Shown one piece after another: positions 17,184-25,552 of a stretch of 27,326 nucleotides of DNA. The translations under genes were made by a program, and so were the position numbers. The notes under the pieces are model-generated. The model searched no databases, was not told where the DNA came from, and saw only the letters and a list, made by a program, of their open reading frames with translations. Each line of letters starts with the position of its first letter. The first letter of the stretch is position 1. This DNA is from Brachionus rotundiformis. Lineage: Eukaryota > Rotifera > Eurotatoria > Ploima > Brachionidae. Where the stretch lies: positions 1,176,456-1,203,781 of the forward strand of contig JAESIW010000090.1 in NCBI GenBank assembly GCA_016802295.1, written 5' to 3'.

Positions 17184-18941
17184 TTAAAAATTTTTTCTTT
17201 TCTTTGTGGTCACTTTGGCGCCTTGCATCTTTGCCAATATATCCAATTGAGAAGGTATGAGACTATTCCACAGCTGGCATCTCTCAAGTTTGTCCACAAC
17301 CATGGGCTCAAATTTACCAGGACTGAACAAAAACTGTTCAAAGCCTTTATCTTGACCAAATTTGCCCTCATTTTTGTATTTTGACCAGATCGCTGACTCT
17401 CTGTCCATGCCGTTCGGGTCATCATAGATCACAAAATTAGCCCATCTTTTCATCATTTCACTAGACATGTTTTTTTCTTCGGTCGAGAAGGACTCGTCCA
17501 CTAAAGCTCGGCCAAACACCATCTCAAATTCGTCATAGAACTCTTTGGATCTATTCTGCTCAAATTTGTACAAATAAACATCTGAATATTTGACATAATC
17601 AGCCAGTTTTAGTACTGGACAAGCTGATGACTCATCGGTGACAATTTCGTTTAGGACCGGGCGGTATTCATCTGTTAACAAATAGTCCTGCTGGTTGGCA
17701 AGCGTTTGTCGCGTGTACTCGAACAGAATCGAGTTGGTTATCAAATCACTGTTGTTAAATGGCCATGTTGGATAAAACTTGTAGTATCTGTTCACAAAAT
17801 TGACCAAATTTGAAAAAGTAATGTTAGAATTAGGCTGAATGAGTTGATTTTTTACCAAGACAGAATCTGGAAATGCTTTTGGATGATAGCCGGTTAGAAT
17901 GGCACATTTTTTGTAGTTGTCCAGCCTGAATGATCTGAATGGACTATTTTGGAATATCTTGGAGTCGACCACTGGTCCGAATGCGTTTTGTAAAAACATC
18001 AAGCTCAATTGGTCATCGTTGGCTAGTTTACTGGTGCGGAAATATTTGCTTGCTGTGATCAAACTATTGGCACTCATGTGCATTAGGCAAGAAATTAGTT
18101 TGCCTGGTTTGCATCCTAGGATTTCTTTGGCAAAATATTGAGCTTTTGAATTGGCCAATTGAGAGGACATGGCATTCTTGCCCAAATTGACAGGACTCTC
18201 ATTCAACAATATTATATTCCTGAAGTAGTCTTTGCTTGGTCGAAAAATAAGATGGTAGCCGATTAATTTGGCAGCAGAGTATGATCCCATTAGAGTAACC
18301 CTGTTCGAGTCACCATTGAATTTGGCCGAGTGCTGGCCTATCCATTTCAAGGCCGAGTACTGGTCCAAGAGACCCTGGTTGCCTTGAATGGACTGGTTCT
18401 GGTCTATTAAGTGCAAAAAGCCGAATATGTCCAGTCTGTAGCTGACAGTGACGACAATGATGTCGTTTAGAAGCACAAACAGGTCAGGATCGTGCAGACC
18501 GGAGCCCATTGGGCCCTCAAGACTGCCATGAAACAAAGCCAAAATTGGAAAAGACTTTGAAGATTGCTGGAAAAGCTTTGAAGACATGAATATGTTCAAG
18601 TAGAGACAATCTTCGCTTGGTTCTTCCTTTAGATAAGAGTACTTCTCTCTTTTTGAATATTTGGTGTAGTGCATACATGGACTTGGCTTTTTGGTGCCAT
18701 CCAGAACTCCGCTCCAAGGCTTCATGGGCTTTGGCGCTTGGAAGCGGTTTTCGTTTATTGGCGCTTCGGCATACGGCACAGACAGCCATGAAACTACGCA
18801 ACCACCATTTGCGCACGAACAACTGCCCCTTATTTGACCAAGGTTTGTTTCGAGAACTAGCGAGCCTAGTTCATCGCACTCTTGGGTGCTTATCGCTTGG
18901 AAAAAGATTGCGCACAGAAAAAAATGGAGCTTGTTCATCAT
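17184..18941 (-). CDS. Secreted cholinesterase-like protein, catalytic triad lost
   Basis: 585 aa, one exon, tandem ATGs at 18941 and 18938. A signal peptide (MMNKLHFFLCAIFFQAIS) is followed by the carboxylesterase type-B fold: LGQIRG, PYAEAPINENRFQAP, SEDCLYLNIF (residues about 109-118), VTVSYRLDIFGFL, GNQGLLDQYSALKWI. The nucleophile elbow reads VTLMGSYSAAKL where active enzymes have GESAG, putting Tyr221 in place of serine. The oxyanion HGGG is HGSL. The regions aligning to the acid and histidine members (TGYHPKAFPDS; KEFYDEFEMVFG) lack Glu and His. This is the pattern of non-enzymatic adhesion relatives (neuroligin, glutactin, gliotactin), but no membrane helix follows; the protein ends in a basic KKRKNF tail. 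A secreted binding protein is the likely role. The gene's 3' end is duplicated as a relic at 7386. Confidence 0.88.
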   Translation of the reverse strand: MMNKLHFFLCAIFFQAISTQECDELGSLVLETNLGQIRGSCSCANGGCVVSWLSVPYAEAPINENRFQAPKPMKPWSGVLDGTKKPSPCMHYTKYSKREKYSYLKEEPSEDCLYLNIFMSSKLFQQSSKSFPILALFHGSLEGPMGSGLHDPDLFVLLNDIIVVTVSYRLDIFGFLHLIDQNQSIQGNQGLLDQYSALKWIGQHSAKFNGDSNRVTLMGSYSAAKLIGYHLIFRPSKDYFRNIILLNESPVNLGKNAMSSQLANSKAQYFAKEILGCKPGKLISCLMHMSANSLITASKYFRTSKLANDDQLSLMFLQNAFGPVVDSKIFQNSPFRSFRLDNYKKCAILTGYHPKAFPDSVLVKNQLIQPNSNITFSNLVNFVNRYYKFYPTWPFNNSDLITNSILFEYTRQTLANQQDYLLTDEYRPVLNEIVTDESSACPVLKLADYVKYSDVYLYKFEQNRSKEFYDEFEMVFGRALVDESFSTEEKNMSSEMMKRWANFVIYDDPNGMDRESAIWSKYKNEGKFGQDKGFEQFLFSPGKFEPMVVDKLERCQLWNSLIPSQLDILAKMQGAKVTTKKRKNF

Positions 18942-19667
18942 TTTGAATGCTTTTCCATTTAATTTAATTTAGTGTTTAATTTATGGAGCTATTTATGGAG
19001 CAGATAAGCAGCTCTTGAGATTTTTTTTATTACAATCAAGCCATGAGAGTGAGAGAAAGAGAGAGAGAGAGAGTTTTTTGCTCATAATGATAACAGATCT
19101 GTCTTAGAAACAATTTCTATTTGAAAAAAATTAAATGCTTAATTAATTTATTTAGTAAAAATTTTGTTTATCAATCTAATTTTTCTTAGACAACGCTGGC
19201 AAATAACTGATCTGAAAGAATGACCAATGTATCATAAATGATAAATTTTTTTCATAAATCAATTAAATTTATTCTCAATTAAAAATAATAGTTTATTTAA
19301 TTATCTGAATAAAATTTGTACAATTTTTTTTTTATTTCATTGTAGATTGGTATTTTAGAAGTACTTGACTATGGTGTTATTCTATCAATTGAGAGATATT
19401 TAGACCCTAGACATTTTATTTTATCACAAACATCTAAAATGAAAACAAGTAGGGTTTTTAAAGCCAATTAAGATTGCAATTCTTACAACTTAAGGAAAAC
19501 CACTATTGACCAGAAGCCAGTAAACAGGCGTAGAAGATTTGAACAAATTATTTTTAACAATGAGTCAAATTCACTGAGCACTAGATAGAGGTGATTAGTT
19601 AGGCATATGGAACTGCATTGCCATAAAAGTAATAGCATATATTTTTTCTAGATAATTAGTAGCTAAT
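18942..19667. other. Spacer upstream of the esterase-like gene
   Basis: A/T-rich, with the GA tract at 19045-19073. No gene is supported. Confidence 0.55.
19045..19073 (+). repeat. GA microsatellite
   Basis: A run of GAGA repeats about 105 bases upstream of the esterase-like start; compare 4052-4101. It is a possible promoter-proximal GAGA tract. Confidence 0.75.
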
Positions 19668-20221
19668 TTATTTTTGAAAAATAGATAAAAAAAGTAGCAA
19701 AAAAAAATACAAGAAAAAATTTAATTTTTTAACTTTTGGGCGTTTAGTAAAAAAAATTGGACCTCCTGGACGCTTGGATGGTTCGACTTGATTTGTTAAA
19801 TCATTTAATGCTGGTTGACTATCATTTGTTTCACTATTTGCTGTACCGGCGATTGCTTGTGCTGATGTTGTTGGTCTATTAAACAATTTCGGATTTAAAG
19901 GACCAGCTGAGTTTCTTTCAAGAGCAGAAGAAGTCTACCCTTTTTTGCGTTTTGTTCAATACCCAAATCTAAAGCTAGAAACTTGTCAAACTTGGACAAT
20001 TCGTAACTGATGCCGATTACATGTTTGCAGATGTTGTGTTTTTTCCAATATTGACAAGAACATTTGCTCAATTCCCATACTTGTTCATTAATTTCTATGA
20101 TCTTGTATGAATTGTTCCAAAACACATATTCTTGAAATGTAGACCAAGCACCAATTGAGTTCAAATAGTTTCTACAACCTTCTTTAGTTGCTTCATTATC
20201 AACTTTTGTTGACGATACCAT
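19668..20221 (-). pseudogene. SWIM zinc-finger, Mutator-like transposase C-terminal fragment, frameshifted
   Basis: The minus strand opens at ATG 20221 and contains SKCSCQYWKKHNICKHVIGI, a CxC...CxH SWIM zinc finger, followed by KFDKFLALDLG and KKGR. This is the order seen at the C-terminus of MULE/Mutator-like transposases and their domesticated relatives, where a GRP-rich segment and a conserved ALxR follow. Here the frame ends early at 19895. A shift near 19925-19940 would restore SSALERNSAGP and the following S/T/P-rich tail (19886 down to about 19735). No DDE catalytic domain is visible upstream and no terminal inverted repeats were found, so this is a broken fragment, or an exon of a host SWIM gene with an unseen intron. 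Confidence 0.65.
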
Positions 20222-20285
20222 TTATACAACTCTATTATTGTGTCTAAGCTTAACATTGCGCTTGTTTTGTTTAACTATTAGTGAT

Positions 20286-20310
20286 TGATAAAAATAAATG
20301 ATTTTTATCA
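20286..20310. repeat. Perfect 10-bp inverted repeat
   Basis: TGATAAAAAT and ATTTTTATCA are separated by 5 bases, just upstream of the SWIM fragment. A hairpin is possible; the function is unknown. Confidence 0.6.
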
Positions 20311-20516
20311 CTTACATGTTGACAATTTATTTAAATTAGACCTCAAAATCATTATTTGTTACATCAAAAAATAGATTAGCTATTATATGAAATAATTTAG
20401 CTACTGAAAAAAATATTTTTTTTTATTTCAATTAGTTATTTTGAAAAGTAAATTAGCTACTAGAAAAAATCTATGCCTAAAAGTAATTGTGTTTGCCAAG
20501 TCTTCACTGGTCCGAT

Positions 20517-20705
20517 ATGATATCCATACCAATTCACCTTGGAAATTACGTTGCAAGCAAGTGCAGTCCAATTGAAGAACTTAAAAAGAAGAGACTTGGG
20601 TTTGAATTGACAAAAAGACAAATAGCCTGTTTAGGTGAGCCAAAAGATTGGTTTTTCAAGAATAAAAGATTCGAATGGAATAAAATGAAACGTGTACGAT
20701 TTTAA
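20517..20705 (+). CDS. Small unknown ORF or exon fragment
   Basis: A 62-codon frame from ATG 20517 to TAA, starting MISIPIHLGNYVASKCSPIE and continuing with a basic, K/R-rich part (LTKRQIACLGEPKDWFFKNK). Local composition is less A/T-biased than the spacer, and the frame stays open another 10 codons upstream without an ATG. I do not recognise it. It may be a fragment of a longer gene or of the element represented by the adjacent SWIM piece. Confidence that it is translated is low. Confidence 0.3.
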   Translation: MISIPIHLGNYVASKCSPIEELKKKRLGFELTKRQIACLGEPKDWFFKNKRFEWNKMKRVRF

Positions 20706-21071
20706 TTCAATTTTTGCCAACACGAATCAACCATCTTTAAAGGCTACAGAAAGTTTTTTAAGCACTTAAGCTAAACTAGTCTAGTCCAAGCTTATGTCCC
20801 ATGTCCCTAATTTTTAGATATTATCTTTATAGCTTCTTTTTTAAATTTTTTTTTTCATTGAATTTAGTAATTATTTATTTAATAAATACCACAACATTTT
20901 TATTTAAGAAAAAATAGATAATATTTCTATCTTTTATTATGAAGGAAAAATTTAAAAAAAAAAAAAATCATTCAGTCTAAATATTTTATACCAGGAGAAT
21001 ATAAAAATAAATATTTTTTTCATTTATTCAAAAAATATTATTTGATTTAAATTGGAAAAAGCTCCAATTGA
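20706..21071. other. Spacer, nothing recognised
   Basis: A/T-rich sequence with homopolymer runs, containing the presumed 3' UTR of the channel gene (minus strand). Confidence 0.55.
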
Positions 21072-22517
21072 TTATTTAAAGGTGCCAACTTTTGTTTTAT
21101 GGTTGCTAATGTGACAATTGCTCAAAATAATTTGAATAAATAAATCAATAAAGTCAACAAAACTAAGCACACTCATTCCCAAGAATAAGCCAAGGGTTCC
21201 ACCAACGCTTCCTACCAAGCCATCCCAGCTTATACTTTCACTTTCTGTAATCTCAGTTTCCTTCAAGGTCTCATAATAGAGACTGATGCCAGACAATTTC
21301 TCGCGCATTTCTCCAATACTAATGTTAGATTTGTTGAAAAGGGCCCTAATATTCTCTTGCTGGGACAAACTGTACCCATATGACTCTGACGGATACGTGG
21401 AGTGGGACATTTTTACACTGTAATCTACGCTGTTACATTCTAATGGACAATATTTTTTAATAGTACTTTGGTAATTTGATGTGAGTAATGGTCTAATGAC
21501 TTCAAATGAACACAATTGTTCTTCAACAGTGTCACATAGGTTATTTTTTTCATTAAAAAGATTAAAATTTAAATCTTCACATAAGCAATTATTTAATATC
21601 TCTGTATGAATGTAAGCATTGAAGCATTCTTGTTGACGATAAGTTAAATTGGATCTTAGGACCATTCTGTAATATTCTGAATCAAATGAATCCATTGAGT
21701 CCAAATTTTCTATGCATTCACTGTATGGCATTGGTTTTTGTTTGGTGACTGTTCTTTCCAATGCAATATTTGTAAATGACCCTGAGCCCACGTCAAAACC
21801 TTCGCCTGATAATGGCCAAATGGGGTTGTCATAGATGTATACATGAACACCTGAAGACAAACTCAATGTCCTAGGGTCCTTTGGTGCATCGACATTTAGT
21901 TCTAAATTAAGGCCAAAAAATTTTCCAGTTTGATATAACTTGCGGTAGTTTTTCTCTTTTTTGCCATTAAAAGTGAAACAATTGCCATAAAAAGGGTCAT
22001 AGAACCATTTCCAAGCACTTTTGTCACATCTTTCTGAGGCAAAAAAGCAACTAATAACCATTTTGTTGAATAAGTCGGTTTGATTGACCATGTAACCATT
22101 AATGATGAGAGACTTATAGTTCCTTACTGCCAAAAAACGATACATATTAAAGCTAAAGTAATTCACTGAAGTGGTCAAGTTAAAAGTATGCTTTATTTTT
22201 CCTTCCAAAGAATTGTTCATGAGAAATGATGCGACAAAATTTATTTCATCTTGACTTTGGAATGCATTTAGCTTGCAAATGGTGACCGATGGAAAAGTAA
22301 GCGAGTCTCTTTGGTAAACTCTAATCTTGGTAATTACTTCATAGTCTAGATAGTTGATAATAATTAAAGAGATGATATATAAGCAACCTCCAAATGATGC
22401 TAGGAATGACATGATCCAAAGTATTCGAATGATGTTATATTTGGTCCGAAATATGCTGCCTAATCCATGGATTGTTATTGATCCTGACCATTGCAAAAAA
22501 AGCGAGCTGATTTTCAT
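21072..22517 (-). CDS. DEG/ENaC (amiloride-sensitive) sodium channel subunit
   Basis: 481 aa, one exon, ATG at 22517. The cytoplasmic N-terminus carries the gating His-Gly motif (SITIHGLGSIF, HG at residues 17-18). TM1 is at about 31-55, followed by LTFPSVTICKLNAF (73-86), the family's post-TM1 signature. A cysteine-rich extracellular domain runs to about 430, with CLCEDLNF and a KKYCPLECNSVDYSV segment. The pre-TM2 region leads into GLVGSVGGTLGLFLGMSVLS and VDFIDLF (about 433-460), matching the selectivity filter and TM2. The C-terminal tail is short. Two membrane helices with intracellular ends are expected, in a trimer. The ligand is unknown; members include peptide-gated FaNaC, ASIC and degenerins. 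In the TM2 signature the usual acidic residue after the ILTL-like stretch is Asp. Confidence 0.93.
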   Translation of the reverse strand: MKISSLFLQWSGSITIHGLGSIFRTKYNIIRILWIMSFLASFGGCLYIISLIIINYLDYEVITKIRVYQRDSLTFPSVTICKLNAFQSQDEINFVASFLMNNSLEGKIKHTFNLTTSVNYFSFNMYRFLAVRNYKSLIINGYMVNQTDLFNKMVISCFFASERCDKSAWKWFYDPFYGNCFTFNGKKEKNYRKLYQTGKFFGLNLELNVDAPKDPRTLSLSSGVHVYIYDNPIWPLSGEGFDVGSGSFTNIALERTVTKQKPMPYSECIENLDSMDSFDSEYYRMVLRSNLTYRQQECFNAYIHTEILNNCLCEDLNFNLFNEKNNLCDTVEEQLCSFEVIRPLLTSNYQSTIKKYCPLECNSVDYSVKMSHSTYPSESYGYSLSQQENIRALFNKSNISIGEMREKLSGISLYYETLKETEITESESISWDGLVGSVGGTLGLFLGMSVLSFVDFIDLFIQIILSNCHISNHKTKVGTFK

Positions 22518-22576
22518 TTTTGTTTCTTAATTTAAGACTAAAGATTTTGATATTTTATATATTTTTTTAAATTTAA

Positions 22577-22978
22577 ATCATATCCGCTATTAACTTTAAA
22601 TAATAAAAGTTTAAAGTTTTTATTTATGAAAAAAATAAAAATTAACACCAAGAAAAATTAAAAAATATTAATTTTTCATTTAAGTAAAATCAAACAAAAT
22701 CACATTATAAAATATCATAAATTTTATTACTTTAAATGTTGCAATTAAACAAATTTAATTATTAATAAACACATTTGTTAATGATCAATAAATGAACGAT
22801 ATTCTTTTATTAGAATTCAACAATTGTTCATTTAAATGGTTCATTTTTTAATTAAAATTAACTTTATTTTTTAAACTATATTTTGAACAAAATATCAATT
22901 AAGATTTTTTAATATTACCTGGTTTGAATTTTTTAATTAAAATCTTGTTTTTATTCAAATTTAAATAGCGGATATGAT
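22577..22978. mobile_element. Candidate MITE-like element with 15-bp terminal inverted repeats
   Basis: ATCATATCCGCTATT at 22577-22591 is the exact reverse complement of 22964-22978. Together they bound about 400 bases of A/T-rich, non-coding DNA 60 bases upstream of the channel start codon. The CCGC core makes the word rare in this sequence. I could not identify a convincing target-site duplication, so a shared inverted regulatory element is the alternative. Confidence 0.45.
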
Positions 22979-23879
22979 CTCAAAGTAAAATTTCAAAACT
23001 TAAAATCCTAAGCTTTGGAAAAATCGATTAGCTTTCAATTTAGCAGACGATTAGACATTTTTTAATTAAACATTAGCTATTTACCAAGTATTAAATTATG
23101 GAAGTAAAAACTAATGGTTCAATAGAATTCAAATTCCAATCAACCAAAATGATATTTTTGCTTATCCTGTGAACAATTAGAATCTACACTGCAAGACTGT
23201 GCTATACTGTGGGTTATTTGGCTCTAAAGAATGGTTAAATACCAAAGAATAATGTGGTATAATATTAAGCTTTTCGTTTAATACAAAATTTAAAATTTAA
23301 AAACAAAATCTAATAACATTGTCATTTTTTTTATCAGTCAAATGATTCATTAATAAAATTTTGATAAAATCTCAGTTGTCTATCTATTGGTCATTCAAAT
23401 TTTTATTTAATTTAAGAGACATTTATCATTTATAAGATATGGATTATTATTTATTGTCTTCTAGACAAGGTAAGTTCATGTGATGTGAATTTTCTAAGAC
23501 AAGCTGTTCCGTAAATCTAAGACCATCACATTAAAATTTAAAGACTTAAGTTCCAAAAAAGACAGTCTTTGAGGAGAAAGCAACTTTACAGAAAATTTTA
23601 TTTTTTGTTTTATGCATTTTTTATGGTCTTTATTTTTGGAATTATATGGCAAAATTATGGCACGAAGTTTGCAATTTAGCGCACATTGAAATAGAAAAAC
23701 CACTGTTATGGATCATCTAAGAGCAAAGAATTCTCCATAAAGAAATTAGACTTCCAAATGATATGCTTTAAGCATCATTTAATCAATTAATTATACAATT
23801 AATAAAGATTAAATATCTGAAAGCATTTTTATTTTCTTTTTTTTAAGTAGTAGCTGAATTGTAGAATTTGTGAAGATTG

Positions 23880-23916
23880 GTATCAGCTTAACATTCTTCA
23901 ATAATTAAGCTGATAC
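23880..23916. repeat. 12-bp perfect hairpin
   Basis: GTATCAGCTTAA (23880-23891) and TTAAGCTGATAC (23905-23916) form a perfect stem with a 13-base loop. Confidence 0.75.
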
Positions 23917-23948
23917 ATATTAAAGCTATTACGTTTTTTCACTAAAAA

Positions 23949-23976
23949 TATGGCTATTTTACTAAAAATAGCCATA
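23949..23976. repeat. 12-bp perfect hairpin
   Basis: TATGGCTATTTT (23949-23960) and AAAATAGCCATA (23965-23976) form a perfect stem with a 4-base loop, only 32 bases from the preceding hairpin. Confidence 0.75.
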
Positions 23977-24090
23977 ATTGAAAGCCATGGTAATGATCAC
24001 TGCTGACCAAATTATTCCTTAAATACAAAATAATATTTTTTTCTAATTAGTTTATTATTAAAATTAAATTTATTAAAGAGTAAATTGAGT

Positions 24091-24984
24091 CTATTCAATC
24101 AATTTTGACAATTCATTCTTGATTTGGGAAAAATTAGGTCTAAAATCTCTATTGTGTTCAGTGCAGTGCTTGATTAGATCAATTATCTGCTTGGATGTGT
24201 TTGATTTGGACTCTAGGCTTATGCCAATCTCTCTTCGTCCAATCTTAAGTAACATTGCCATTGGCTCCAGGTTCTTGAATGGAAGCTCTCCTGTCATTAA
24301 CTCGTACAAAATAATACCAAAAGAGTATACATCTGACTTGAACGTGTATGGTGTATTTGTTTCCTGGTTAATAAAATGTCTGTTTATTACTTCTGGTGCC
24401 ATCCAATAAAGCGAGCCTTCGCATTTATTCTGAATATTTTGGGCATCAGAATCACTTAGCAATACCGCTAGGTTAAAGTCACCAATCTTAACTTTCCATT
24501 GTCTGGAACTTTTGTTCAAATTAGGTCCGATCAAAAAAATGTTTTTTGACTTTAAATCACGGTGGACTATCTTCAATGAATGCAAGTATTCCATGCCTTT
24601 AGCCACTTGGTAACCAATATCCAAGAGCTCATTTGTGCTAGCTTTGCTGTAGCATTGTTCTTCTTTTGAGTTTAAATATTCGAAAAGGCTTGGACCTGAG
24701 CACCAATCTACCAATAGTGCATCACCATCGTTCAGCAGTCCTTTTAGGCTGAGCAAATTATCATGATTTAATTTCTTGAGTATTTTCAGCTCGTTCCTAA
24801 AACTTGAGCTATTTACGTCCTTGTAACTTTTTACTGCCACTGTTAAGCCTAGTCCTGGTATGAAAGCTTTTTTGACCACTGAACTAGTGCCATATTTGGC
24901 TCCTGAATTTTGATCATATTCAATCTGGTTTGTATTGAAAAGAGGAACTTCTAATTCTGATGCCAAGTTTTTCAAATTGTTCAT
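24091..24984 (-). CDS. TKL/RAF-like protein kinase with DFN instead of DFG
   Basis: 297 aa, one exon, ATG at 24984, essentially a bare kinase domain. Visible landmarks: a reduced glycine loop (GAKYGTSSVV, 28-36), VAVK with K52, helix-C E65, HRDLKSKNIF (141-150) with catalytic D143 and N148, then IGDFNLAV where kinases have DFG (N171), WMAPEV (194-199), and SDVYSFGIILYELMTGELPF. The HRDLKSKN and WMAPE motifs point to the TKL group (RAF or mixed-lineage-like). The metal-binding Asp is kept, so activity is plausible. The Gly-to-Asn change is known in a few kinases and alters activation-loop behaviour. No regulatory domains are attached. It neighbours a pseudokinase (25553-26830) on the same strand, suggesting a local kinase family. 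Confidence 0.88.
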   Translation of the reverse strand: MNNLKNLASELEVPLFNTNQIEYDQNSGAKYGTSSVVKKAFIPGLGLTVAVKSYKDVNSSSFRNELKILKKLNHDNLLSLKGLLNDGDALLVDWCSGPSLFEYLNSKEEQCYSKASTNELLDIGYQVAKGMEYLHSLKIVHRDLKSKNIFLIGPNLNKSSRQWKVKIGDFNLAVLLSDSDAQNIQNKCEGSLYWMAPEVINRHFINQETNTPYTFKSDVYSFGIILYELMTGELPFKNLEPMAMLLKIGRREIGISLESKSNTSKQIIDLIKHCTEHNRDFRPNFSQIKNELSKLIE

Positions 24985-25133
24985 TGTTATTTAATTTGAA
25001 AACTTTTAAGCCCTTTAAATACCAAAGTTTTTCCAATCTTTTTAAAATTGAATTCATGGTTACACAAAAAAAATTAGATACTTTAAATAATTAAATTTTA
25101 TTTAAAAAATTACTAGGAAAACAAAAAAAATTA

Positions 25134-25394
25134 TTAATTTTCTAAATCTGAAGGTTCTGGTTCGGCAAGAGATGCATTTTTTTTAAACTTTTCCATTAAC
25201 ATAGTGTCTTGGTCAAGCAATTGATCTAAATAGACGTCTTTATCAACAGAAGCTTGAAAATCTTGGTCATCAATTATGGCTTCGTCAATGCTAATTATGG
25301 CAGAGTGATCTTGCGATTGGTTTTTCAGCTTCCTTTGACCAACACAAAAGCCCAATCTTTGCATAAGTCTTATCAATTTATTTGTTTTTGTCAT
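25134..25394 (-). CDS. Small acidic protein of unknown function
   Basis: 86 aa, ATG at 25394. It has a basic start (MTKTNKLIRLMQRLGFCVGQ), then an acidic half (IISIDEAIIDDQDFQ, DVYLDQLLDQDTMLMEKF) and a tail ending EPEPSDLEN. Its lack of A/T-codon monotony and clean ATG-to-TAA extent suggest a real small gene rather than spacer noise. It lies between two kinase genes on the same strand, 149 bases before one and 158 after the other. No family is recognised. Confidence 0.5.
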   Translation of the reverse strand: MTKTNKLIRLMQRLGFCVGQRKLKNQSQDHSAIISIDEAIIDDQDFQASVDKDVYLDQLLDQDTMLMEKFKKNASLAEPEPSDLEN

Positions 25395-25552
25395 AATTAA
25401 AGAAATTAAATTAAACTTGGTTTCAAATTAGACATAACCATTGATATTTTGCGCTTAATTTTGTTTATTTAAAAATTTAAATTGAAAATATATATTAAAT
25501 TCTTAAGATAAAAATATTAATTAAATATTTGAAGAAATATTTTTATTTAAAA

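Larger units (their letters stand above)
14904..17275. repeat. Segmental duplication, copy 2
   Basis: Collinear with 5141-7453. It holds the second WD40-EGF gene, its 5' spacer, and the first part (3' end) of the intact esterase-like gene. Because the esterase gene is complete here and only a scrap remains in copy 1, copy 2 looks like the source arrangement. Confidence 0.85.
22979..24090. other. Spacer, no gene supported; two hairpins
   Basis: A/T-rich region between the channel gene's 5' side and the first kinase gene's 3' end. A 69-codon minus-strand frame at 23494-23703 shows no recognisable protein. The only structured parts are the hairpins at 23880-23976. Confidence 0.5.

Noticed and set aside
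23494..23703. 69-codon minus-strand frame
   Set aside because: No recognisable motif; composition matches the spacer and no neighbouring exon could be linked to it.
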